Made by a program: the position numbers and the translations under genes | Shown here: piece after piece, positions 1-7,254 of the stretch | Layout of the letters: each line of letters begins with the position of its first letter | Numbering within the stretch: the stretch's first letter is position 1 | The notes under the pieces: model-generated | What the model saw: the letters and a program-made list of their open reading frames with translations, nothing else | What the model was told of the DNA's origin: nothing | The model's database searches: none | Source: an uncultured Spirochaetales bacterium | Lineage (GTDB): Bacteria; Spirochaetota; Spirochaetia; Sphaerochaetales; Sphaerochaetaceae | Assembly (NCBI GenBank): GCA_934271365.1 | Contig: CAKQRI010000038.1 | Coordinates: 1 to 16,500, forward strand | Reading direction: 5' to 3' | Length of the DNA: 16,500 nt

Positions 1-28
1 TTCAAATAGAATGCCTGTGTGTATTAAT

Positions 29-74
29 CAAAAGAAAAGAGCTGCTTCATTTTTTTCTAATTATGAAACAGCTC
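29..74 (-). terminator. Intrinsic terminator read on the minus strand
   Basis: Arms GAGCTGCTTCAT (39-50) and ATGAAACAGCTC (63-74) form a 12-bp stem with a 12-nt loop. On the minus-strand RNA the only non-Watson-Crick pair is U-G, and the stem is followed by TTTTCTTTTG, the complement of 29-38. On the plus strand the same position is a C-A mismatch and no T run follows. The sequence therefore favours termination of leftward transcription. The only visible leftward genes that could use it are the histidine kinase/response regulator pair, whose transcript would then run antisense through all of yfcE. It might also serve as a weak bidirectional terminator for a gene left of the window. Confidence 0.6.
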
Positions 75-221
75 CATCAGAAAAAGGGGGATAATGAAAA
101 AAACTACTTCGCTTTAGTGATTATAGAATAGCTGCTATTTATATGCTTTAAGTTTCAATCTTATGTAGATTCTGGGTATATCGTCTAGATTAGATTGCTT
201 TTTTCACATTATCATTCACTT
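75..221. other. Leader region upstream of yfcE, no gene identified
   Basis: This AT-rich stretch holds no recognisable gene. A perfect purine run AAAGGGGG (83-90) precedes an ATG at 94, but that frame closes after seven codons. A -10-like TATCAT at 210-215 ends 6 nt before the yfcE ATG, and no Shine-Dalgarno sequence lies in front of that ATG. A convincing -35 is not visible. Confidence 0.4.
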
Positions 222-773
222 ATGAAGTTCATTATTGCATCAGATATACATGGCTCAGCTTCAGATGCTGCGCGACTATTTGATATATACGAGAGAGAGA
301 AGCCTGATGCGCTTCTGCTGCTTGGAGATCTGCTCTATCATGGTCCTAGAAATGATTTACCAGAAAGCTATGCTCCGAAAAAAGTCATAGAAATACTCTC
401 TAGGATGAAGAATGACATAATAGCAGTCAGAGGAAACTGTGAGGCAGAAGTAGATCAGATGGTTCTGCCTTTTTCATGCCTTTCTGAAAGCGCTGTTGTA
501 TTTGCAGACGGAAAGAAGATCTTCATGACACATGGTCACATATTCAGCATGGATAAGCATCCCGAAGGCATTGATATCTTCATGCAAGGACATACACATA
601 TTCCCGTACTTGAGAAGAGAGAAGATGGAATCATATATCTGAATCCAGGTTCTGCTGCAATTCCGAAGAATGGCAGCAGCAAAGGATATGCACTCTACTT
701 AGATGGAAGCATCGAACTTAGAGAGCTCTGGAGTGATAAGGTTATAAAGCATCTGGAAATTCAAGAGCCGTAG
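222..773 (+). CDS. yfcE: YfcE-type metallophosphodiesterase
   Basis: This 183-residue protein closely matches the E. coli YfcE family, a small cytosolic calcineurin-fold phosphodiesterase that hydrolyses phosphodiester bonds using two metal ions. Metal-ligand motifs are all present: ASDIHG (D8, H10), GDLLYHGPRN (D36), GNCE (N72), THGH (H104, H106) and GHTH (H124, H126). The HGPRN...LP.SYAPKKV stretch and the DQM segment after GNCE are specific to YfcE rather than to generic phosphoesterases. I chose the ATG at 222 because family members start with M-K-hydrophobic-ASDIHG; an upstream TTG at 195 would add nine residues unlike the family. There is no Shine-Dalgarno sequence, and TATCAT sits 6 nt upstream, so the message may be nearly leaderless. 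The 3' end overlaps the convergent histidine kinase gene by 32 bp. The physiological substrate is not known. Confidence 0.93.
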   Translation: MKFIIASDIHGSASDAARLFDIYEREKPDALLLLGDLLYHGPRNDLPESYAPKKVIEILSRMKNDIIAVRGNCEAEVDQMVLPFSCLSESAVVFADGKKIFMTHGHIFSMDKHPEGIDIFMQGHTHIPVLEKREDGIIYLNPGSAAIPKNGSSKGYALYLDGSIELRELWSDKVIKHLEIQEP

Positions 774-2271
774 TGACAATCCCATTTTTCTCTGAGATTG
801 ATACTGATCCATTATGCAGTTCCATAATCTGATAGACTATAGAAAGACCAAGTCCTGAGCCACCTTCTGTTCTTGAATCATCACCACGGGCCCAAGGCTC
901 AAAGAACTGAGGGAGAGGCTGTGGAAGCTTTCCTCTGTTCTCTATATAAAGAACAGTCTTATTCCCTGATTTCTCGGCTCTCCATATAGGACTATCCTCA
1001 CCTTCCTTATACGTATCAGCATTATCAATAACCTCTGAAAGCGCTCGAGAAAGCAGCACAGGGTCTGCATATACAGTAAGCTCTGGTGCAAACTCAATCT
1101 TTATCCTGTGCTTTCCACTCTGAAGCACTTCATCAGCAGCATTCAATAGGCTAACCTCTGCCATCTGGCACTTCACATCAGGACTCATGAGATATGAGTA
1201 ATATGTAACACTTGCAATTCTGCTCTTCAATGTATCATTCTCATTCTTTATCGCAGCAATAAGCTTATCATCAACAGGGAACATGCCATCCTCAGCTCCA
1301 CTCAGAAGCAGATTCATGCTTGTAACAGGAGTATTGAGATCATGCGATATATTCTTAATCCATTCCTTTCTTGACTCACCATGTCTCTTAAGATCCTTTG
1401 CGAGCTTATAAATCGAATGAGTAATATCCTTATACTCATCAATCTTTGTCTCCGGAAGATCTACGCTGTAATTTCCTGCAGAGAGATCCTCAAGTGCTTT
1501 CTGTATTCTCACAACGACCTTCTCATTGCGCTTTGAAACAAGATAAGCAAGCAGAATCGAGATGATTATTGCAACAGGAATAGATACAATGAATGCTCTT
1601 ACAATCTCATATACAACGAATTTTGTAGGATTATAGTAATCAAGATTATATGCAATTACATCTATATATGCTCCTGGTTCACCATCCATAGTGATCAGGA
1701 CCGTTCCTGCAATATCCTTTCTCTTCACAGACGATGGATAGACAACACTCTGCTTTCCGCCTTCTGTCAGCTCCCTGAAATCAATTGCGGTGACAATCCG
1801 AGCATCACCTGTCCCTGTTGTAGTAAGAGCAATCTCATAGCGCGGAGCATCTATGATGCATGGAACCCCATCCTCATTTGATTCATGGCTTGCAGCAAAT
1901 CTTGTAGCTGAATAAGTTGTATAATATGTGCTCATGCGGGATGAACCTGATGCTGTAAGCTGAGGCACTGGTATTCCCCTAGGAGAAAGCCCTAGAGAAA
2001 TTGCAAAAGTACCATCCGCATCTCTAACAATAAGACCTGATATTCTCTCAGAACTGTTCTGAACCATAAGATTCAGCACGCTATCTGATGGATTATTCTT
2101 AAAATTAGCTATCGAAGTGCTTATTGAATCAGCAAACTCATCAAGCACTTCGTCTGCCCATGCCTTTGAAATCCGGAAGTTAATCGCAAGCAGAAAGCAG
2201 ATCTGGATTCCAAGCACAACCAGGATTATAAGGATAATTGAGAAAAACAAACGGAAGAACTGTCTACGCAT
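742..2271 (-). CDS. Sensor histidine kinase of a two-component system
   Basis: This 509-residue membrane sensor kinase is the probable partner of the adjacent response regulator. A first transmembrane helix lies at about 8-30, and a roughly 195-residue extracytoplasmic region follows in which I recognise no known sensor fold. A second helix lies at about 223-246, then a HAMP-like linker (about 247-295). The dimerisation box NISHDLNTPVTSM carries phospho-acceptor H310, followed by the HATPase domain: N box LSEVIDNAD (N417), F box FFEPWARGD (457-464) and G box GGSGLGLSI (470-478). All residues needed for activity appear present. Its ATG overlaps the regulator's TAA as TAATG, which indicates translational coupling. 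The C-terminus overlaps convergent yfcE by 32 bp. The stimulus cannot be deduced from the sequence. Confidence 0.93.
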   Translation of the reverse strand: MRRQFFRLFFSIILIILVVLGIQICFLLAINFRISKAWADEVLDEFADSISTSIANFKNNPSDSVLNLMVQNSSERISGLIVRDADGTFAISLGLSPRGIPVPQLTASGSSRMSTYYTTYSATRFAASHESNEDGVPCIIDAPRYEIALTTTGTGDARIVTAIDFRELTEGGKQSVVYPSSVKRKDIAGTVLITMDGEPGAYIDVIAYNLDYYNPTKFVVYEIVRAFIVSIPVAIIISILLAYLVSKRNEKVVVRIQKALEDLSAGNYSVDLPETKIDEYKDITHSIYKLAKDLKRHGESRKEWIKNISHDLNTPVTSMNLLLSGAEDGMFPVDDKLIAAIKNENDTLKSRIASVTYYSYLMSPDVKCQMAEVSLLNAADEVLQSGKHRIKIEFAPELTVYADPVLLSRALSEVIDNADTYKEGEDSPIWRAEKSGNKTVLYIENRGKLPQPLPQFFEPWARGDDSRTEGGSGLGLSIVYQIMELHNGSVSISEKNGIVTTALEFPDAL

Positions 2272-2963
2272 TATTCAGCCGTCCCTGAGAATCTATAGCC
2301 ATAGCCCCTGACAGTCTCAATCCAGTCACCAGGCTTCAGCTTTGTCCTTATATTCTTTATGTGTGTATCAACAACCCTCTCATAGCTCTCAAATGAATAA
2401 TCAAAGCATTCTTCAAGAATCTGCGCTCTTGTTATGAGATTAGGTGAATTAGATACAAGATAGAAGACAATCCGCCATTCTGCTGCAGTAAGGTTGATCT
2501 CAGTTCCATTTATAGTTAGCTTATGCACATCATCATCAATAGAAAGCTCATTATCGCCATCTGTATACTTATATGACTTATCCTTCTGGACCTGGCTATC
2601 ATCCAGACGCCGGAAAAGAGCCTGGATTCTCAGAACAAGCTCCTTCGGGCTGAATGGCTTCACAATATAATCGTCAGCTCCAAGCTCAAAGCCTAAGATT
2701 CTATCTGATTCATCAATCCTTGCAGTAAGGAATATTACAGGAAGCTTCGGATTGCTGTTCTTCAATTCCTTTACAAATGAGAATCCATCCCCATCTGGAA
2801 GCATTACATCCTGAATCAGGAGATCAGGGACTTTAGCCTCAAATCCAGTCTTTGCATCAGAGATGCACTTGAATCCCTCTGCCTGATATCCAGAGAGGGT
2901 AAGATACTGAACAACACCATTTCTAATGACTTCATGATCCTCAACAACATAAATCAATTTCAT
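2271..2963 (-). CDS. OmpR/PhoB-family response regulator
   Basis: This 230-residue DNA-binding regulator has an N-terminal receiver domain (about 1-115) and a C-terminal winged helix (about 138-226). Receiver residues are complete: acidic pair E8-D9, phospho-acceptor D52 in LLIQDVMLPDGDG, T80 and K102 in IVKPF. The effector half shows the OmpR pattern, with LTAAEWRIVFYLV, the recognition-helix segment RVVDTHIKNIRTKLK and the terminal TVRGYGYRF. I chose the ATG at 2963 because receiver domains begin with M-hydrophobics-VEDH. A GTG 57 nt upstream would add an atypical extension. The Shine-Dalgarno is poor, with GAGG about 14 nt upstream. It is first in a two-gene operon with the kinase and divergent from the NusG-II/Gx pair across 98 bp, so those genes are possible but unproven targets. 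Confidence 0.94.
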   Translation of the reverse strand: MKLIYVVEDHEVIRNGVVQYLTLSGYQAEGFKCISDAKTGFEAKVPDLLIQDVMLPDGDGFSFVKELKNSNPKLPVIFLTARIDESDRILGFELGADDYIVKPFSPKELVLRIQALFRRLDDSQVQKDKSYKYTDGDNELSIDDDVHKLTINGTEINLTAAEWRIVFYLVSNSPNLITRAQILEECFDYSFESYERVVDTHIKNIRTKLKPGDWIETVRGYGYRFSGTAE

Positions 2964-3046
2964 ATGTCTAAGTTTCGCCTCGGAGCCAGAATATGGCAAG
3001 AGAAAGCTAATTAAATACACTCAAACTACACGTTTCAGCCATTAAC

Positions 3047-3055
3047 TGCTATAGT
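3047..3055 (+). promoter_or_regulatory. Extended -10 (TGC-TATAGT) for the NusG-II/Gx operon
   Basis: TGC followed by TATAGT (5 of 6 to consensus) forms an extended -10 element. It ends 6 nt before the ATG at 3062, so the expected start of transcription falls at or beside the ATG itself. No good -35 is visible at 17 nt. No Shine-Dalgarno precedes the ATG, which fits a leaderless message. Confidence 0.45.
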
Positions 3056-3061
3056 GAATCC

Positions 3062-3403
3062 ATGAGGAAAAGCCCTAAGCCTGCTGACTGCATAATATAT
3101 CTTGCCATAATAGCATTCATTGTGGCTTCTTCTATATATTTGCCAGAGAAAGGCAGCAGCCTCAGTGTAAAAGTAGGAGATTCAGTTTATTCTTTCCCTC
3201 TTAACAAGAATGCCATATATGCAGTTGAAGGTGAAATCGGAGAGACAGAGATAGAAATCAGAGATGGAAGAGCTAGGATAATCTCATCCCCATGCCCAAA
3301 TAAGACATGCATATCAAGCGGATTTCAGAATACGCTTATTAGCCTTCCTAATAAGGTAATTGCAGAAATAAGCAAAGGAGATGTGGATGAGAGCACATTC
3401 TAA
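3062..3403 (+). CDS. Membrane-anchored NusG domain II protein
   Basis: This 113-residue protein has one N-terminal membrane anchor (about 9-27) and a small external beta-rich domain. The pattern is that of the NusG-domain-II proteins that usually precede Gx/HepS-type transporter genes. The family signature is clear: the S-S-C-P-N-K-T-C motif with two cysteines (C78, C83), a G-x-x segment, and a late LPNKVIAEI. In relatives, as I recall them, a third cysteine precedes LPNK; here it is serine. The domain is named for a fold shared with NusG and is not a transcription factor. Its end overlaps the next gene by 17 bp. Such pairs sit in flavin-based extracellular electron transfer loci of Firmicutes, but no flavinyl transferase or NADH dehydrogenase lies in this window, so the function stays open. 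Confidence 0.8.
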   Translation: MRKSPKPADCIIYLAIIAFIVASSIYLPEKGSSLSVKVGDSVYSFPLNKNAIYAVEGEIGETEIEIRDGRARIISSPCPNKTCISSGFQNTLISLPNKVIAEISKGDVDESTF

Positions 3404-4442
3404 TGAGAGGATTGCATATCTTGCAGCTGCATCAATGCTCTTTTCTGCAGCAGAGCTCTTCATTCCAAAACCAATGCCATTCTTCAGATTGGGACTCGCT
3501 AATATCCCAATACTGGTATCGCTATCTCTCCCGCTTTCTGATTTTCTGATTCTGCTTCTGCTTAAAGCTATTACATCATCATATATAGCCGGAAATCTTT
3601 TTTCTCCATTCATAATCATGTCGCTTTCTCAGACAATGGCATCTGGAATGACGATGAGAGTTCTGAACAGACTAAGCGAAAAGAGAATATCATTATATGG
3701 GATATCTGCAGGAGGAGCTGCAGCATCATGCATAGTCCAGCTTGCGATTGCCTCTCTTTACCTTGGAAAAGCAGTCCTTAATTACATGCCTATAATGATG
3801 GGGCTATCTCTTATCTCTTCAGCTCTGATTGCATTCATCAGTCTCAGAATAGACATAAGCAATACTCCTGAACTGAAAAAAGATAGCTTACCCTCCAATT
3901 CATCCTCAATTTTCTATATACTGATGCTGGTACTATCTTCGGCATCAGTTCTTGCAGTGCAGAATGTCATTTCTGCTTTTATTACCTTCATCCTTGCAAT
4001 CATTCTGCAGAAGAGTGCACATAGAAAGGTAATGATCACACCTTATGCATCGATAATCTTCTTCATGCTCTTCACTTCCCTATTTGCCCCAGAAGGAAGA
4101 ATATTATGGCAATTAGGTCCATTAAGAGCTGGCACGATATCGCTTCATGATGCACTATTGAAAGCACTTAGATTGGCTTCTCTTGCCTCTATTTCCCAGA
4201 GCTTCACAAATCTGCTTACATTAAGGAAAGGCATCCTCTCAATGACAATTGAATATGCGGCAGCCATGATAAGCTGCTTCAATGGAGAAAAAGGCAAGCT
4301 TATAGAAAGAATAAACAGAGTTCTTTCATTAAAGAACCTGAATTATAATGGAAAAGTACAGAATCAGATTTGTACTCCATTGATTATATTCTTCACATTT
4401 TCTTTTATTGCAATAAGTTGCATTTCATTTATAATTAAATAG
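3387..4442 (+). CDS. Gx/HepS-type transporter, possibly fused to an EcfT-like domain
   Basis: This 351-residue polytopic membrane protein starts best at the ATG at 3387: AAGGAG (3375-3380) directly abuts an earlier ATG at 3381 but lies an ideal 6 nt from 3387. Residues about 5-155 match the Gx transporter family (often misnamed heptaprenyl diphosphate synthase component I), an ECF S-component-like fold, with RLGLANIPILVSL and the SYIAGNLFSPFIIMSLSQ region. After a polar linker (about 157-175) comes a second hydrophobic half. There PEGRILWQLGPL...TISLHDALLKALRLASLASISQSFTNLLT recalls the G-x-hydrophobic...S/T-x-x-G-L...R-L core of EcfT/CbiQ T-components. The Ala-Arg-Ser/Gly coupling motifs of T-components are not visible. 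A last helix ends the chain (about 331-350). No ECF ATPase gene is in the window. The cargo is unknown. Confidence 0.72.
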   Translation: MRAHSNERIAYLAAASMLFSAAELFIPKPMPFFRLGLANIPILVSLSLPLSDFLILLLLKAITSSYIAGNLFSPFIIMSLSQTMASGMTMRVLNRLSEKRISLYGISAGGAAASCIVQLAIASLYLGKAVLNYMPIMMGLSLISSALIAFISLRIDISNTPELKKDSLPSNSSSIFYILMLVLSSASVLAVQNVISAFITFILAIILQKSAHRKVMITPYASIIFFMLFTSLFAPEGRILWQLGPLRAGTISLHDALLKALRLASLASISQSFTNLLTLRKGILSMTIEYAAAMISCFNGEKGKLIERINRVLSLKNLNYNGKVQNQICTPLIIFFTFSFIAISCISFIIK

Positions 4443-4464
4443 CTTTTAATTTTCATCTTTGCTA

Positions 4465-4494
4465 TTGACATTTATATGTTCTTTTAAATATATT
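4465..4494 (+). promoter_or_regulatory. adhE promoter: TTGACA-N18-TATATT
   Basis: A perfect -35 hexamer TTGACA (4465-4470) and TATATT (4489-4494) are separated by 18 nt in the 78-bp gap before adhE. Transcription would start near 4501, giving a leader of about 20 nt. The preceding Gx gene ends without an evident terminator, so read-through is possible too. Confidence 0.75.
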
Positions 4495-4506
4495 TTTATC
4501 GATAAA
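4495..4506. promoter_or_regulatory. 12-bp palindrome at the adhE transcription start
   Basis: TTTATCGATAAA is a perfect 12-bp palindrome placed directly after the -10 hexamer and just before the ribosome binding site. A bound regulator here would block initiation. It does not resemble the TTGTTA-N6-TAACAA type Rex site I would expect for redox control of adhE. Which protein binds it, if any, is unknown. Confidence 0.35.
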
Positions 4507-4520
4507 TAAGGAGCAATTTA

Positions 4521-7178
4521 ATGTCAGAAACAAAAGAACTCTTTCCTGGACAGCTTGAACTTCAGGGATTAATCGAGAAAGTAAAACGTGCTCAGCTTAT
4601 CTATGCAAACTACCCACAAGAGAAAGTAGATGAGATTTTCAGAGCAGCTGCAATTGCAGCAAACAATGCAAGAATTCCTCTTGCTCAGGATGCTGTAGAA
4701 GAGACTGGAATGGGAATTATTGAAGATAAGGTAATCAAGAACCATTTTGCTGCTGAATATATCTACAACAAATACAAAGATGAGAAAACCTGCGATATCA
4801 TTGAGAATGATCCAGGTTTTGGCTATAAGAAAATTGCAGAGCCAAAGGGCGTAATCTGCGGCATTGTACCGACTACAAACCCAACAAGCACAGCAATCTT
4901 CAAATCACTGATTGCACTTAAAACAAGGAATGCCATCATCTTCTCACCACACCCTCGTGCTAAGAAATGCACCTGTGATGCTGCAAGAATCGTACTCGAA
5001 GCAGCAGTCAAGGCTGGAGCACCGGAAGATATCATTGGATGGATTGAAGAGCCTTCTATGGAAAAGACAGATTATCTCATGAAGAATCCTCTTGTTAATC
5101 TGATTCTCGCAACAGGCGGTCCCGCAATGGTTAAATCTGCATATTCATCAGGAAAGCCAGCAATCGGTGTTGGTGCAGGAAACACACCAGCTCTCATCGA
5201 TAAGTCAGCAAACCTCAAGATGGCTGTCGCATCAATTCTCATGTCTAAGACATTCGATAATGGCGTTGTATGTGCATCTGAGCAGTCAATCATCTGTCAT
5301 AAGGATGTATACCAGGAAGTAAAGAAGCTCCTCAAAGAAGAAGGTGCTCACTTCCTTACAAAGGAAGAGATTGGAAAGCTCTCCCCTATCATTCTTGATC
5401 CGCAGAGGGGAACAGTAAATCCTAAGATTGTAGGACAGAGTGCATCAACAATCGCAGCTATTGCAGGCTTTGAGGTTCCAAAGGATACAAAGGTGCTGAT
5501 CGGAGAAGTCAAGAGAATAGAAGCCGATGAGCCATTTGCCCATGAAAAGCTATCTCCTGTTCTCGGAATGTACAGCTGTGATAATTTCGGAGAAGGAGCC
5601 GCTATGGCTGCAAAGCTCATAGCAATGGGCGGATTCGGACATACATCAGTGCTTTACTGCAATGAAAGCGAGCAGGATAAGGTTGATGCCTTCGGAAAGA
5701 CTGTGAAGACAAGCCGTGTGCTTATCAATATGCCTGCATCCCAGGGTGCTATCGGTGATATCTATAATTTCCGTCTTGAGCCTTCTCTTACTCTTGGATG
5801 CGGAAGCTGGGGAAACAACTCAATCTCTGAGAATGTAGGCCCTAAGCACCTGCTGAATGTTAAGACTGTAGCAGAAAGGAGAGAGAATATGCTTTGGTTC
5901 AAGCTTCCACCTAAGATTTATTTCAAATATGGCTGTCTGCCTGTTGCTCTCCAGGAGCTTAAAGGCAAGAGAAGAGCATTCATCGTAACAGATAGCTTCC
6001 TTTTCAACTCTGGAATGATTGATAGAATCACAGATACACTGCAGTCTATCGGAATCGAGACAGAAGTATTCCATCAGGTAAAGCCTGATCCAACACTTGG
6101 AACAATCAATGCAGCTATGCAGCTCGTGAATGCATATAATCCAGATGTTATTATTGCTGTAGGTGGTGGTTCACCTATGGATGCTGCAAAGATACTCTGG
6201 CTTCTGTATGAGCACCCGGAAGTCAAGTTTGAAGGTCTTGCTCTGAGATTCATGGATATCAGAAAGAGAGTATATGCATTCCCTAACATGGGCAAGAAAG
6301 CTCAGCTTGTCTGCATTCCTACAACATCAGGAACAGGTTCAGAAGTAACACCATTTGCTATCATCACAGATGAGAAGACAGGCATGAAGTGGGCTATTGC
6401 AGATTATGCACTCACTCCTAGCATGGCAATTGTCGATTCAGAGCTTGCAATGGGTCAGCCTAAGGGCCTTACAGCATCATGCGGCATTGATGTTCTTACA
6501 CATGCTCTTGAAGCACTTGTATCCTCAATGTCTACAGACTATACAAATGCACTGTCTCTTGAGGCTGCAAGGATAATCTTCAAATATCTTCCTCAGGCAT
6601 ATGCAGATGGAACAAACAAGAAAGCTAGAGAGAAAGTCCACAATGCTTCAACTATGGCAGGAATGGCATTCTCTAATGCATTCCTTGGACTATGCCATTC
6701 AATGGCTCATAAGCTCGGTGCTCAGTTCCATGTACCACATGGAATGGCAAATGCTCTGCTGCTTACAAATATCATACGCTTCAATGCAAATGATAATCCT
6801 ACAAAGCAGGCTGCATTCCCTCAGTATGAGTTCCCATCTGTAGTTTCAAGGTACTCAAGAGCTGCTGACTACATTGCTATGGCTGTAAATGATCAGAAGA
6901 ATACACCATACGTTGTAACAACAGATAAGATGAGTCAGGAAGAGAAAGTAGAGGCACTCATTGAAGGAATTGAAAAGCTTAAGAAAGAGCTCAATATCCC
7001 AGCTTCAATCAAGGAATGGGGTGTAGATGAGAATGAATTCCTCGCTGTTGTTGATGAGCTTTCAGTTAAGGCTTTCGACGACCAGTGCACAGGTTCAAAC
7101 CCTCGCTATCCTCTGATCAGCCAGATCAAGCAGCTTTACCTCGATTCCTTCTATGGAAGGGCCTGGAAGGAAATCTGA
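4521..7178 (+). CDS. adhE: Bifunctional acetaldehyde-CoA/alcohol dehydrogenase AdhE
   Basis: This 885-residue enzyme reduces acetyl-CoA to acetaldehyde and then to ethanol, using two NADH, the main electron sink of many fermenters. The N-terminal aldehyde dehydrogenase domain (about 1-440) has the PTTNPTS segment (117-123), the GAGNTP loop (218-223) and catalytic C251 in DNGVVCASEQS. A linker leads to the iron-dependent alcohol dehydrogenase domain (about 450-885), with AVGGGSPMDAAK (546-557), TTSGTGSEVTPF (601-612) and iron ligands D657, H661, H726 and H740. Length and domain order are typical of full AdhE. In the family the protein forms long cytosolic spirosomes. AAGGAG (4508-4513) lies 7 nt before the ATG. 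It has its own promoter and terminator and is probably monocistronic and strongly expressed. Confidence 0.98.
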   Translation: MSETKELFPGQLELQGLIEKVKRAQLIYANYPQEKVDEIFRAAAIAANNARIPLAQDAVEETGMGIIEDKVIKNHFAAEYIYNKYKDEKTCDIIENDPGFGYKKIAEPKGVICGIVPTTNPTSTAIFKSLIALKTRNAIIFSPHPRAKKCTCDAARIVLEAAVKAGAPEDIIGWIEEPSMEKTDYLMKNPLVNLILATGGPAMVKSAYSSGKPAIGVGAGNTPALIDKSANLKMAVASILMSKTFDNGVVCASEQSIICHKDVYQEVKKLLKEEGAHFLTKEEIGKLSPIILDPQRGTVNPKIVGQSASTIAAIAGFEVPKDTKVLIGEVKRIEADEPFAHEKLSPVLGMYSCDNFGEGAAMAAKLIAMGGFGHTSVLYCNESEQDKVDAFGKTVKTSRVLINMPASQGAIGDIYNFRLEPSLTLGCGSWGNNSISENVGPKHLLNVKTVAERRENMLWFKLPPKIYFKYGCLPVALQELKGKRRAFIVTDSFLFNSGMIDRITDTLQSIGIETEVFHQVKPDPTLGTINAAMQLVNAYNPDVIIAVGGGSPMDAAKILWLLYEHPEVKFEGLALRFMDIRKRVYAFPNMGKKAQLVCIPTTSGTGSEVTPFAIITDEKTGMKWAIADYALTPSMAIVDSELAMGQPKGLTASCGIDVLTHALEALVSSMSTDYTNALSLEAARIIFKYLPQAYADGTNKKAREKVHNASTMAGMAFSNAFLGLCHSMAHKLGAQFHVPHGMANALLLTNIIRFNANDNPTKQAAFPQYEFPSVVSRYSRAADYIAMAVNDQKNTPYVVTTDKMSQEEKVEALIEGIEKLKKELNIPASIKEWGVDENEFLAVVDELSVKAFDDQCTGSNPRYPLISQIKQLYLDSFYGRAWKEI

Positions 7179-7199
7179 TATAAGAACTATTCAGAAAGC

Positions 7200-7237
7200 A
7201 ATGCCAGCCACCAATTAAAGTAGCTGGCATTTTCTTT
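7200..7237 (+). terminator. Intrinsic terminator of adhE
   Basis: A perfect 9-bp stem AATGCCAGC (7200-7208) / GCTGGCATT (7223-7231) has a 14-nt loop and runs into TTTTCTTT (7230-7237). The T tract favours the plus strand. Read on the minus strand, the same hairpin follows the end of the convergent M24 gene but has only a weak T run, so it may serve both transcripts unequally. Confidence 0.85.
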
Positions 7238-7254
7238 AGCAGAAATCAATTGAA

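Noticed and set aside
94..117. Short frame MKKTTSL behind a perfect AAAGGGGG
   Set aside because: Seven codons only. It could be a leader peptide, but there is no attenuator structure next to it pointing towards yfcE, so I do not call it a gene.
195..221. TTG start for yfcE nine codons upstream
   Set aside because: The extra residues do not match the family N-terminus, and the ATG at 222 gives the normal M-K-hydrophobic-ASDIHG beginning.
3314..3619. 101-codon minus-strand frame across the NusG-II/Gx junction
   Set aside because: It is antisense to both genes, whose family motifs and translation signals are clear; no motif of its own.
4443..4520. Rex-type redox operator before adhE
   Set aside because: I looked for a TTGTTA-N6-TAACAA type sequence and found none; only the unrelated palindrome TTTATCGATAAA is present.
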